Assembly (NCBI GenBank): GCA_023228645.1
Contig: JALOAT010000063.1
Span: 1-19,218, forward strand
Length of the DNA: 19,218 nt
Reading direction: 5' to 3'
Source of the DNA: Gammaproteobacteria bacterium
GTDB taxonomy: Bacteria > Pseudomonadota > Gammaproteobacteria > Thiohalomonadales > Thiohalomonadaceae
In this document: positions 1-7,748 of the stretch, one piece after another
Layout of the letters: every line of letters begins with the position of its first letter
Position numbering within the stretch: the stretch's first letter is position 1
Notes under the pieces: model-generated
Seen by the model: the letters and a program-made list of their open reading frames with translations, nothing else
What the model was told of the DNA's origin: nothing
Databases searched by the model: none
Made by a program: the position numbers and the translations under genes

Positions 1-552
1 TCCCAGGGCGAGCCGCCGTACGGTCTCTTCCAGATGTTCCAGCTCGGTGCGCTCGGCACGCAGGAATTTGCGCCGCGCGGGCACGCTGTGGAACAGGTCG
101 CGCACCTCGACCGTGGTGCCCGGCGGATGGGCGCACGGCCGCGGCGGGGCACTGCCGTCCCCTTCCAGCAACCAGCCCGTTTCACTGTCCGCACGCCGGC
201 TGGCGAGGGAGAAGCGCGACACCGAGGCGATGCTCGCCAGCGCCTCGCCGCGAAAACCCAGGCTGCGGATGCCGAACAGGTCGCGCGGCTTGCCGATCTT
301 GCTGGTGGCGTGCCGGCTCACCGCCAGCAGCAGGTCCTCGGCATGGATCCCCGTACCGTTGTCACGCACGCGCAGCAGGCGCACGCCGCCCTGCTCGGCC
401 TCGATCAGGATCTCGTCGGCGCCCGCATCGAGGCTGTTTTCCACCAGTTCCTTGACTACGGACGCCGGGCGTTCGACCACCTCGCCGGCGGCGATCTGGT
501 TGGCGAGTTGCGGGGAGAGGCGCTGGATGCGCAAGGACGCGGGGCTCTGCAT
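1..552 (-). CDS. mutL: DNA mismatch repair protein MutL, N-terminal part (runs off the left edge)
   Basis: MutL couples MutS mismatch recognition to MutH or its own nuclease activity, and its N-terminal half is a GHKL-type ATPase. The 184 visible codons cover most of that half. They include KELVENSLDAGA (about 34-45, with Glu35 as general base and Asn39 for Mg), DNGTGI (64-69), ATSKI (82-86) and GFRGEAL (99-105), all hallmark MutL motifs. The ATG at 552 is 31 bases downstream of the amidase stop, with no strong ribosome binding site visible. It is the last gene of the nnr-tsaE-ami-mutL run and is probably co-transcribed with it. The C-terminal dimerisation domain is outside the window. Family identity is certain; only the exact start is a choice. 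Confidence 0.97.
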   Translation of the reverse strand, partial: MQSPASLRIQRLSPQLANQIAAGEVVERPASVVKELVENSLDAGADEILIEAEQGGVRLLRVRDNGTGIHAEDLLLAVSRHATSKIGKPRDLFGIRSLGFRGEALASIASVSRFSLASRRADSETGWLLEGDGSAPPRPCAHPPGTTVEVRDLFHSVPARRKFLRAERTELEHLEETVRRLALG

Positions 553-583
553 CCGGCTAGTGTAACGCCGGCGCAGCGCAGGT

Positions 584-1939
584 TCAGCTCGGCGGAATGC
601 GCAGCACCGCACCGACGCGCAGGTCGTCGGAGGACAGCGCGTTGACGCGCCGCAGGTTATCGAGGCTCACGTCATAGTTGCGGGCGATGCCGCTCAGGGT
701 GTCACCACGGCCGATCACGTGTTCGCGGCTGCGCGCCTGGGCCAGCCGGGTGCCCGGCGGCGGATTACTGCGGAAGTAGGTGCGCACACCGTCCATCAGT
801 GCGCGTGCCAGGGCGTACTGGTGGCTCGAACTGCGCAGCTTGCGCTCTTCGGCCGGATTGGAGATGAACGCGGTCTCCACCAGCACGGACGGCATGTCCG
901 GTGCCTTGAGCACCCGGAAACCGGCCTGCTCCACCCGCGGCTTGTGCACATGACCCACGCGGCGCAGGCTGCCGAGCACGCGCGTGGCCGCATCACTGCT
1001 GGCCTCCAGGGTGGCGGTTTGCGACAGGTCGAGCAGCACCGAGGCGAGCAGGTCGTCCTTGTCCTCCAGGCTCACGCCGCCGATGGCGTCGGAGGCGTTT
1101 TCCTTGTCGGCCAGGAGGCGGGCGTATTCACTTGAGGCGCCGCGTTGCGAGAGCGTATACACGGACGAGCCGCGCGCACGCCGATCGCGGAAGGCGTCGG
1201 CGTGAATGGAAATGAACAGGTCGGCGCGCTGGTCACGGGCCCGCTTGATGCGCTGGTTGAGGCTGACGTAGTAATCGCCGTCGCGGGTCATGAAGCAACG
1301 CATGCCCGGTTCCTGCTCGATGAGCGCCTTCAGGCGTCGGGCGACGGCCAGCACCACGTCCTTTTCCCGGGTGCCAGTGGGTCCGATGGCGCCCGGGTCC
1401 TCGCCGCCGTGGCCCGGGTCGATGGCGATGACGATGTCGCGCAAAGCCCCCGCATCGCCTCGTTCGGCGCGTTGCACCGGGGCGGACTTCACCTCGGGGT
1501 CTTCCAAATCAATGACCAGGCGATCACCGTATTCCTGGTTGGGCCGCAGCACGAAGCTCTTGGGCCGCGCCTTGTGTTTGAGATCGAGCACCACCCGCAG
1601 CGTGTCGTCGCCCTGGCGCGCGGTGCGGATACGTTTCAGCAGTCCCTGGGAGAAATCCAGGCCGTTGACCGGCTTGTCCAGGCTGGCGCCCGGGATGTCG
1701 ATGACCACGCGGTCCGGGTTGGCCAGGGTGAACAGGGTATGCTCGGCCGGCGAAGAGAGATCGAACACAAGGCGCGTCGACTCCGGGGACGGCCACATGC
1801 GCACACCCTTCACCTGCACCCCATTGGCAGCGAAGGCGCGCGGAACCACAGGCATAAGCAACAGGCCGGCGAGCGTCCCGAGGGCTGCCCGCCGCTGCTT
1901 ATCGAAACCCGATTTGTCTTTCCTTTTAGTGGGATGCAA
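584..1939 (-). CDS. N-acetylmuramoyl-L-alanine amidase (AmiB/AmiC type: AMIN, Amidase_3, LysM)
   Basis: A periplasmic zinc amidase that cleaves the amide bond between MurNAc and the stem peptide to split daughter cells. The N-terminus has a twin-arginine-like leader (QRRAAL at 15-20, then GTLAGLLLMP and an AFA cleavage site). An AMIN domain follows at about 40-140. The Amidase_3 domain at about 165-390 shows the zinc and catalytic motifs IDPGHGGEDPG, REKD, SIHADAF and VETAFISNP. A C-terminal LysM (about 407-450, HVIGRGDTLSGIA) binds peptidoglycan. LysM plus location before mutL fits AmiB; the leader resembles AmiC, so I leave the symbol empty. The start is a TTG at 1939: the open frame begins only 13 codons upstream and offers no ATG or GTG that would keep the signal peptide. 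It lies 58 bases after tsaE. Confidence 0.95.
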   Translation of the reverse strand: MHPTKRKDKSGFDKQRRAALGTLAGLLLMPVVPRAFAANGVQVKGVRMWPSPESTRLVFDLSSPAEHTLFTLANPDRVVIDIPGASLDKPVNGLDFSQGLLKRIRTARQGDDTLRVVLDLKHKARPKSFVLRPNQEYGDRLVIDLEDPEVKSAPVQRAERGDAGALRDIVIAIDPGHGGEDPGAIGPTGTREKDVVLAVARRLKALIEQEPGMRCFMTRDGDYYVSLNQRIKRARDQRADLFISIHADAFRDRRARGSSVYTLSQRGASSEYARLLADKENASDAIGGVSLEDKDDLLASVLLDLSQTATLEASSDAATRVLGSLRRVGHVHKPRVEQAGFRVLKAPDMPSVLVETAFISNPAEERKLRSSSHQYALARALMDGVRTYFRSNPPPGTRLAQARSREHVIGRGDTLSGIARNYDVSLDNLRRVNALSSDDLRVGAVLRIPPS

Positions 1940-1997
1940 CGGATTCTTCTGCCGCTGTCTGAGGTTTTGGCTAACTTAGTCGCAAGGTTTTCAAAGA

Positions 1998-2462
1998 TCA
2001 ACCCTTCAGACAGGCGAGAACCCCCTCGCCCGACGCAGACCCCGCCGCGACACGCAGCCGCCTGCCCGTACCCTCGCGCTCCAGCTGAAGGGTCAGATCG
2101 GGGGCTGGCAGCCAGCCCGCCCCGCGCCCCGGCCATTCCACCAGGCAGCGGGCCTCGGCGGTGAAGAAATCGCGCACGCCCATGAATTCCAGTTCTTCCG
2201 GGTCGGCGAGGCGATACAGATCGAAGTGGTACACCGGCCCCGCGGCGGTCTCGTAGGGCTCGACCAGCGTGTAGGTGGGGCTGCGCACCGCGCCCGTGTA
2301 GCCGAGCGCGCGCAGCAGGCCGCGCGCCAGGGTGGTCTTGCCCGCGCCCAGGTCACCATCGAGAAACACCACCGCCCCGGCGCTCAGGCAGTGCGCCAGG
2401 CGGGCGCCGAAGGCCGCGGTGGCGTCTGCATCGGCCAGCAGCCATTCGCATGCTTGGCTCAT
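1998..2462 (-). CDS. tsaE: tRNA threonylcarbamoyladenosine biosynthesis ATPase TsaE
   Basis: TsaE (YjeE) is the ATPase that, with TsaD and TsaB, helps transfer threonylcarbamoyl to A37 of ANN-decoding tRNAs. At 154 aa it is normal length for the family. The Walker A GDLGAGKTT is at 36-44, SPTYTLVE (switch-like segment) at about 61-68, HFDLYRL (Walker B region) at about 79-85, and the conserved LVEWP at about 107-111. The ATG overlaps the nnr stop codon (ATGA), which points to translational coupling. It sits in the expected place between nnr and the amidase gene. Confidence 0.96.
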   Translation of the reverse strand: MSQACEWLLADADATAAFGARLAHCLSAGAVVFLDGDLGAGKTTLARGLLRALGYTGAVRSPTYTLVEPYETAAGPVYHFDLYRLADPEELEFMGVRDFFTAEARCLVEWPGRGAGWLPAPDLTLQLEREGTGRRLRVAAGSASGEGVLACLKG

Positions 2463-3928
2463 TGGTTCACCCGCCGGCGCAGATGGGGCAGCAGGTCGGT
2501 GGCCAGCAGGCCGCGCTCACCGCCCGCGGCCGCCGCGTCATCGGCCGCGCACGCGTGCAGGCAGACCCCGCGCCGGGCGGCCTCGGACAGCGCCAGCCCC
2601 TGAGCGGCCAGCCCCGCGATCACCCCGGTCAGCACATCGCCCATGCCGCCGCCCGCCATGCCTGGGTTGCCGCGGGTGCAGATCTCCGGCGGCCCGTCCG
2701 AGTCGAGCACGAGGGTGCCGGCGCCCTTGAGCACCACCGTCCCGCCATAGCGCGCCAGCAGGGCGGCGGCCGCACTGAAGCGGTCCCGCTGGACCTCGGC
2801 CGCGGTACACCCGAGCAGCCGCCCCGCCTCGCCCGGGTGGGGCGTGAGTACCCAGTCGTTCCGTTGCACCGGCTGGTCCGCCACCAGGCTGAGCGCGTCG
2901 GCATCCACCACCTTCGGCCGGTCGCTGTCGAGGACGGCGCCGAGCAACGCCCACCCCCATGCGCCCTGTCCGAGGCCGCAGCCGATGGCCACCACGCTGG
3001 CCCGTGCCAGCAAGGGCGCCAGGGCCTCCGGGCCGCTGATCCCGTGGGTCATCAGTTCGGGCCTGGCGGCGGTGATGGCGGTGGCGTGTTCCGGTCGCGT
3101 GGCGATGCTCACCAGTCCGGCGCCCACGCGCAGGGCGGCCTCCCCGGCCATGCGCACTGCGCCGCCCATGCCCAGGTCGCCGCCGATCATCAACACGTGG
3201 CCGAAATCCCCCTTGTGGGCGCTGCGCGCCCGCGGGCCAAGAGCCGCGACGTCGTGGCGCCGGTAGGCCATGGGCGACAGCCGATCGTAGACGCCGGCGG
3301 GCACGGCGAGGTCGTCGAGCAGCACCGTGCCCGCATGGTCCGGCCCGTTCCCGGTGAACAGCCCGGCCTTCAGGCCGATGAAGCTGACCGTGGCGGCGGC
3401 GTGCACCGCCTCGCCCGGGGTATGGCCGGTATCGGGGTCGAGTCCCGACGGGAGGTCGAGGGCGAGCACCGGTGCGCCAGCCGTATTGATGAGCGCGATG
3501 GCCTGCGACACCGCGCCGGTGGGTGCGCCGCGCGCGCCGCTGCCGAGCACCGCGTCGACGACCAGGTCGAAGCCGGCCAGGGCCTCGGGCAGGGCATGCA
3601 CCGGCACACCGGCGTCCAGCGCCTCGCGCGCCGCCACCGCGGCCTCGTTGCGCAGCCCGGCCGGCGCCGTGGTGGCGAACACGTCCACGTACAATCCGGC
3701 GGCGCGCGCCAGCCGAGCCACCACATAGCCGTCGCCGCCGTTGTTGCCGGCGCCGCACACCACGGCGATGCGGGTGGCCGCGGGCCAGCGCCGGCGCAGT
3801 TCCTCGAAGGCGCCGCGCCCGGCGCGTGCCATGAGTTCGTGCCCGGCAATGCCGAATTCCTCGATGACGATGCGATCGAGCTCGCGCACCTGTTCGGCGC
3901 GATAAAGGCGGTCGGAGAGATTTTGCAT
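2459..3928 (-). CDS. nnr: Bifunctional NAD(P)H-hydrate epimerase / ADP-dependent NAD(P)H-hydrate dehydratase
   Basis: Repairs hydrated NADH and NADPH: the N-terminal YjeF_N domain interconverts the R and S epimers and the C-terminal domain dehydrates the S form using ADP. The 489 aa contain GAGNNGGDGYV (59-69, epimerase cofactor loop) and LDLPSGLDPDTG (about 145-156). The dehydratase half then shows GHVLMIGGDLGMGGA, LTPHPGEAGRLLG, VVLKGAGTLV and the catalytic GMGDVLTG near the end. I chose the ATG at 3928 (MQNLSDRLYRAEQ); an in-frame ATG at 3940 adds four residues and cannot be excluded. The open frame continues upstream across queG, but that extension is antisense shadow. Divergent from queG and overlapping tsaE by four bases. 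Confidence 0.95.
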   Translation of the reverse strand: MQNLSDRLYRAEQVRELDRIVIEEFGIAGHELMARAGRGAFEELRRRWPAATRIAVVCGAGNNGGDGYVVARLARAAGLYVDVFATTAPAGLRNEAAVAAREALDAGVPVHALPEALAGFDLVVDAVLGSGARGAPTGAVSQAIALINTAGAPVLALDLPSGLDPDTGHTPGEAVHAAATVSFIGLKAGLFTGNGPDHAGTVLLDDLAVPAGVYDRLSPMAYRRHDVAALGPRARSAHKGDFGHVLMIGGDLGMGGAVRMAGEAALRVGAGLVSIATRPEHATAITAARPELMTHGISGPEALAPLLARASVVAIGCGLGQGAWGWALLGAVLDSDRPKVVDADALSLVADQPVQRNDWVLTPHPGEAGRLLGCTAAEVQRDRFSAAAALLARYGGTVVLKGAGTLVLDSDGPPEICTRGNPGMAGGGMGDVLTGVIAGLAAQGLALSEAARRGVCLHACAADDAAAAGGERGLLATDLLPHLRRRVNQ

Positions 3929-3946
3929 GGGCGTTATCATAGCGGC

Positions 3947-5044
3947 ATGCCCAATACCGAGCACCGACGGACCCACGCGGATTACGCGCAACTGGCCGAC
4001 CAGATCCGCCGCTGGGGCGAGCAGCTGGGCTTTCGCCACGTGGGCATTGCGGACACCGACCTGTCCCGCGCCGAAGCCGGCCTGCTCGACTGGCTCGCCG
4101 CCGGTCGCCACGGCACCATGGACTACATGGCGCGCCACGGCACCAGGCGCAGCCGGCCCGCGGAGCTGGTGCCGGGCACCATCAGCATCATCTCCACACG
4201 CCTGGATTACTGGCCAAGTGCCGCGGATGCCGCTGCCGTGCTGGCCGATCCGGCGCTGGCCTATGTGTCCCGTTATGCCCTCGGCCGCGACTACCACAAG
4301 CTGATGCGTACGCGTCTCGCGCGCCTGGCCGAGCGCATCGCCGAGGCTATCGGCCCGTTCGGCTATCGCGTGTTCACGGACAGTGCGCCGGTGCTGGAAA
4401 AACCGCTCGCGGCCAAGGCCGGCCTCGGCTGGGTGGGCAGGCACACCAACCTGCTGACGCGCGACGGCTCGTGGTTCTTCCTCGGCGAGATCTACACCGA
4501 CCTGCCGCTGCCGCCCGATGCGCCGACGGCCTCCCACTGTGGCCGTTGCACCGCCTGCGTGGATGCCTGTCCGACACGCGCCATCACCGCGGACGGCAAG
4601 ATCGATGCGCGCCTGTGCATCTCCTACCTGACCATCGAGCACGACGGCGCCATCCCGGTGGCCCTGCGCGCGCTGCTCGGCAATCGCATCTACGGCTGTG
4701 ACGACTGTCAGTTGTGCTGTCCCTGGAACCGCTTCGCACGCCCCACGGGTGAACCGGACTTCGCGCCGCGCCACGGCCTGGATGCGGCCTCGCTCACCAC
4801 GCTGTTCCAGTGGGACGAAGCGGCCTTCCTCACCCGCATGGAAGGCTCGGCCATCCGCCGCATCGGCCATGAACGCTGGCTGCGCAATCTGGCCGTGGCC
4901 CTCGGTAACGCACCCAGCACACCTGAAGTGGTGCGCGCCCTGGAGGGCCGCCGGGACCATGCCTCGCCGCTGGTGCGCGAGCACGTCGCCTGGGCGCTGG
5001 CGCGCCATGCCCGAGATGACATCCCCCCACGCAAGGAGGCCTGA
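3947..5044 (+). CDS. queG: Epoxyqueuosine reductase QueG
   Basis: Cobalamin-dependent iron-sulfur enzyme that performs the last step of queuosine synthesis, reducing epoxyqueuosine to queuosine in tRNA. The 365 aa match the family length. An N-terminal DUF1730 domain is followed by FTDSAPVLEK (143-152) holding the likely catalytic Asp. Two 4Fe-4S clusters are marked by CGRCTACVDACP (Cys198, 201, 204, 208) and CDDCQLCCP (Cys251, 254, 257, 258). The C-terminus (about 285-365) looks like the HEAT-like tRNA-binding part. I placed the start at the ATG of MPNTEHRRTHADYAQL because the frame upstream is the shadow of nnr. No clear Shine-Dalgarno precedes it. It is alone on the plus strand here, facing the diguanylate cyclase gene tail to tail 12 bases further on. 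Confidence 0.95.
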   Translation: MPNTEHRRTHADYAQLADQIRRWGEQLGFRHVGIADTDLSRAEAGLLDWLAAGRHGTMDYMARHGTRRSRPAELVPGTISIISTRLDYWPSAADAAAVLADPALAYVSRYALGRDYHKLMRTRLARLAERIAEAIGPFGYRVFTDSAPVLEKPLAAKAGLGWVGRHTNLLTRDGSWFFLGEIYTDLPLPPDAPTASHCGRCTACVDACPTRAITADGKIDARLCISYLTIEHDGAIPVALRALLGNRIYGCDDCQLCCPWNRFARPTGEPDFAPRHGLDAASLTTLFQWDEAAFLTRMEGSAIRRIGHERWLRNLAVALGNAPSTPEVVRALEGRRDHASPLVREHVAWALARHARDDIPPRKEA

Positions 5045-5056
5045 AACGGCGGATAC

Positions 5057-6241
5057 TCAGTCGGCCAAATCCGCAATATCCGGGAAATACCAGCACTGAT
5101 CGCGGCCGTGCCGCTTGCTGTAATAGAGCGCCTTGTCGGCCTCACGGATGAGCCGTTCGAGTGTCTGCTGTGCGTTCTCGTCCACGCCCTGTCCAGCGGG
5201 CAGGTGCGCGATGCCGAGGCTCATGGTCACCGCGCCGCCGGTGGCGCCCGATTGCGCACGGATGCCCGTGCGGATGCGCTCGGCCAGCGTGCGCGCGCCC
5301 TCCAGGTCGGTTTCGGGCAGCGCCAGGATGAATTCCTCACCGCCGAAGCGGGCCAGCACGTCCGCCTCGCGAGATTCCTTGCGCAGTTTCGCGGCAATCA
5401 GGCGCAGCACCTCGTCGCCGGCGGCGTGACCGTAGGTGTCGTTGATGAGCTTGAAGTGATCCACGTCCATCAGCAGCAGGCTGAATGGAACACCGTAGCG
5501 CAGCGCGCGCTCCACGGCGGCGCGCGCGGTCGGGAAAAAGTGGCGGCGGTTGTGCAGCCCGGTCAGTTCATCAATGACAGAGAGTTCCGCGTAGCGGCGT
5601 TTGAGCGCCCGCGCCTCCGCAAGGGCCTGCTCCAGTTGCGCGGTGCGCTCCTGCACCAGACCGTCCATCTGCGCCAATAGCCGCCGGCTGAGGATCATCT
5701 GACCAAGGAAATTGGCGAACACCTGGAGCGTGCGCTCGTGCGCTTCACCGAAAAAGCCGCGGTGGGGGTGCGAGGCGTTGACCACGCCGATGGTTTCACC
5801 GTGGGCATGGATGGGCACGGCGATCACCGAACCCGCCATTTCGTCAGTGGACTCGCCGGCGCGGTAAAAACGCGGATCGTCATCGGTGCTGCGACAGTTT
5901 TGCAGCTCGCCGCTTTGCGCCGCCAGACCGACGAGCCCTTCACCCAGGCGAAAACGCCGCGGTTCCGCCTGCGGCTCCGCGGTAGCCGCATGCACGAGGT
6001 CGGCCCAGTCCAGGCCACCCGCATTGACCAGTACGTCGCCCTCCAGCAGGTAAATGGAGCAGCGTTCCAGGTCCTGGTTGAGGACGAGGACCTGCAAGGC
6101 CTGCGCAAGCAGCTGGCGTTCGCTGACGTGCTGTAGCGGCAGCACCGAAAGCGCCCGCAGCAGGGACATCGCACTCACCAGATCGAGCACGGTTGCGTTC
6201 ACCTCCTGAAACGCCCGGACGAACGGCTTTTCTTTCGGCAT
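5057..6241 (-). CDS. Diguanylate cyclase with GAF sensor domain (GAF-coiled coil-GGDEF)
   Basis: Predicted to make cyclic di-GMP from two GTP. The N-terminal half (about 40-180) is a GAF-like sensor: it contains RCSIYLLEGD, GEGLVGLAAQSGE and SVIAVPIHAHGETIGVVN. A coiled coil follows (about 190-220, rich in Gln, Glu, Ala, Arg). The GGDEF domain (about 225-385) has DELTGLHNRRHF, DVDHFKLINDTYGH and an intact active-site GGEEF. The inhibitory I-site RxxD (READ) lies exactly five residues before GGEEF, so product inhibition is expected. No membrane segment is seen, so it is probably cytoplasmic. I chose the ATG at 6241, just after the upstream stop, preceded by GGGTGAT which can pair with the 16S rRNA tail. 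An ATG at 6253 or a TTG at 6259 would overlap the HDOD gene. Likely co-transcribed with it. Confidence 0.93.
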   Translation of the reverse strand: MPKEKPFVRAFQEVNATVLDLVSAMSLLRALSVLPLQHVSERQLLAQALQVLVLNQDLERCSIYLLEGDVLVNAGGLDWADLVHAATAEPQAEPRRFRLGEGLVGLAAQSGELQNCRSTDDDPRFYRAGESTDEMAGSVIAVPIHAHGETIGVVNASHPHRGFFGEAHERTLQVFANFLGQMILSRRLLAQMDGLVQERTAQLEQALAEARALKRRYAELSVIDELTGLHNRRHFFPTARAAVERALRYGVPFSLLLMDVDHFKLINDTYGHAAGDEVLRLIAAKLRKESREADVLARFGGEEFILALPETDLEGARTLAERIRTGIRAQSGATGGAVTMSLGIAHLPAGQGVDENAQQTLERLIREADKALYYSKRHGRDQCWYFPDIADLAD

Positions 6242-6245
6242 GGGA

Positions 6246-7139
6246 TCACCCATAGGCAAGGGTCTGTGACAGGCGGCGGATCGCCTCGCGGCGCTGGCTT
6301 ACCTGGGCGGTGACGCGCAGCACCGTGGCCGCGTCGATGCCCAGTTCGGCCAGATCGAGCATGGACACCTCACCGGTGCCCGCCTCAAGGGCCTGAGTCC
6401 AGGACAGGCAATGGCGGATCAGCGAAACCAGGGTGCGATGCTCACCGCCCGGTGCATCCCCCATGTGCCGCTCGATGACTGCCACCACCTGCGCAGGCAG
6501 CCGCCACTTGCGCGCAAGCCAGCCGCCCACGTCGCAGTGATCGGTGCCGAGCTTTTCGCGCTCCAGCTGGACGAGTCTCCCTGCCCCGGCGGCATGGGCC
6601 CTCCACACCTCCGTCATAGGCCCCGGGAAGAGATGCACGAGGGCCAGCACACCGATGCTATGCAGCAGTCCGGCCAGGTAGGCGTCACCCGTCGAGGGGC
6701 GGGGGTTGACGGTAATCATGGGGGCGAGGCGCTGCGCCAGGATGGCCACCGTCATGGCGTTCGCCCAGTAGGTGTCCGGGCGGAAGGCGCGGCAGCGTTC
6801 GGCATCGAAGGGACCGCTCAGCACGATGCTGAGTGTCAGGTTCTTGGCCATGTTGAGGCCGAGCACCTTGAAGATGGCGTCCTCGGCCGTGACGATGGGC
6901 TCTGGAAAGCCGAAATAGGCGGAATTGGCCACGCCGACCAGCCGCCCGAGCAGGGCCGGGTCCTGCGCCACGATAGTGGCCATCTGACGTACTTCCAGAT
7001 CGGGATCCTCGATGGCCTCGAGGAATTGCCGGGCCACCGCCGACATGGGCGGCAGTTCACTGAGTTTCTGGACTTCGAGGCGTGTGCGCCGGGACGGATC
7101 GGCGTCGCACGGACCACATCCGTCGGGCGAGGGCGTCAT
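6246..7139 (-). CDS. HDOD domain signalling protein
   Basis: A 297-residue protein with an HDOD domain (about 25-225), a non-catalytic relative of the HD hydrolase fold common in bacterial signalling. Recognisable segments are LPPMSAVARQFLEAIEDPD, VAQDPALLGRLVGVANSAYFG, DAIFKVLGLNMAKNL and a later Y-x-A-G-L-L-H-S-I-G. The start ATG at 7139 has a GAGG five bases upstream. It lies 7 bases after the small gene at 7147 and directly before the GGDEF gene, so the three probably form one operon. HDOD proteins often sit with GGDEF or chemotaxis genes and modulate them; what this one senses is not visible. Confidence 0.92.
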   Translation of the reverse strand: MTPSPDGCGPCDADPSRRTRLEVQKLSELPPMSAVARQFLEAIEDPDLEVRQMATIVAQDPALLGRLVGVANSAYFGFPEPIVTAEDAIFKVLGLNMAKNLTLSIVLSGPFDAERCRAFRPDTYWANAMTVAILAQRLAPMITVNPRPSTGDAYLAGLLHSIGVLALVHLFPGPMTEVWRAHAAGAGRLVQLEREKLGTDHCDVGGWLARKWRLPAQVVAVIERHMGDAPGGEHRTLVSLIRHCLSWTQALEAGTGEVSMLDLAELGIDAATVLRVTAQVSQRREAIRRLSQTLAYG

Positions 7140-7146
7140 GAAAACC

Positions 7147-7377
7147 TCAGGCTTTCTCGTCGAGCAGGCTGCCGAGCGTGGCGTCGATCGTGCTCACCAC
7201 CCGGGCACTGGCCTCTACCTGCCAGCGATCCGCCATGGCGGCGACCAGCGGCTTCAGCACCGGCGACCGTCCTTCCGAGCCGGCGGCACGCGCAAGCGCC
7301 GCGGCATTTCGCTCGAGACCGTCCATGCCCCGCCTGATACCGAGCAACCCCGTTTGGTAGGAAGGAATCGTATTCAT
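7147..7377 (-). CDS. Small conserved-looking protein, possibly with a flagellar-rod-like N-terminal motif
   Basis: A 76-residue protein first in the run with the HDOD and GGDEF genes. The ATG at 7377 has GAGG eight bases upstream, and the stop lies 7 bases before the HDOD start. The N-terminus, TGLLGIRRGMDGLERNAAALA, resembles the amphipathic start of flagellar rod and hook proteins (GLxGI..GM..L..NA..IA), but the protein is far too short to be one, and no other flagellar gene is near. The rest is helical and Ala-rich, with no membrane segment or cysteine. The function is unknown; linkage to c-di-GMP signalling is inferred from position only. Confidence 0.75.
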   Translation of the reverse strand: MNTIPSYQTGLLGIRRGMDGLERNAAALARAAGSEGRSPVLKPLVAAMADRWQVEASARVVSTIDATLGSLLDEKA

Positions 7378-7394
7378 CGCATGACCTCGTCGCG

Positions 7395-7400
7395 ATTATC
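7395..7400 (-). promoter_or_regulatory. Candidate -10 box for the small protein-HDOD-GGDEF operon
   Basis: On the minus strand the hexamer GATAAT lies 18 bases before the ATG of the 76-residue protein. At a 17-base spacing the -35 position reads TTCAGT, a weak match. It is the best sigma-70-like element in this gap, but the support is only a five-of-six -10 match. Confidence 0.3.
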
Positions 7401-7572
7401 CACTGCCCGGGGCCAGAACTGAAGTCCCGCGTGCAAAGCCCAGACATGCACGGCCGGCAAATGGGCGAGCAGGGAAAAAGCATTCACCACGCGGAGCACG
7501 GGAAACGCGGAACATGGAGTCACGTTGTCCGTGGGTCACATTCGTACACATTACCCGCACGTTCAGGATTTT

Positions 7573-7654
7573 CCGTAGGTCACGTTGGCGCGCAGCGCCT
7601 ACGTGACCTGCCGGACCGAAACCATGTCACGCAGCTTCGCAACGTGACCTACGG
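7573..7654. repeat. REP-like palindromic element between two operons
   Basis: The 371-base gap 7378-7748 has no supported gene. Within it, CCGTAGGTCACGTTG (7573-7587) recurs as a perfect inverted copy CAACGTGACCTACGG (7640-7654). The left copy also belongs to a tight hairpin: 7577-7591 pairs with 7595-7609 over 15 positions with one mismatch and a three-base loop. A smaller hairpin pairs GTCACG (7626-7631) with CGTGAC (7643-7648). Further GTCACGTT and GTCACATT half-copies lie at about 7519 and 7533. This layout is typical of REP/BIME-type intergenic palindromes, which can act as transcription attenuators or as targets of REP-associated transposases. No transposase is present here. Confidence 0.7.
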
Positions 7655-7748
7655 CGTGGAGCGGGAAAGATTTTACGCCCCAGCACCGGCGGTGCGAGGT
7701 ACGGAGAAGTTCCGATCTCCACGTTCGAATTTAAGCACTGGCCCAGAC

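Noticed and set aside
1145..2164. 339-codon plus-strand open frame
   Set aside because: Antisense to the amidase and tsaE; no recognisable features.
2450..3946. Long plus-strand open frame running into queG
   Set aside because: It is antisense to nnr and tsaE, has His/Gly/Ala-rich low-complexity translation typical of GC-rich shadows, and joins queG only by chance frame; queG homology begins at 3947.
3929..5008. Upstream minus-strand extension of nnr
   Set aside because: Antisense to queG with no family features; YjeF similarity starts at the MQNLSDRLYRAEQ segment.
6411..7337. 308-codon plus-strand open frame
   Set aside because: Antisense shadow of the HDOD gene, which has clear domain motifs on the other strand.
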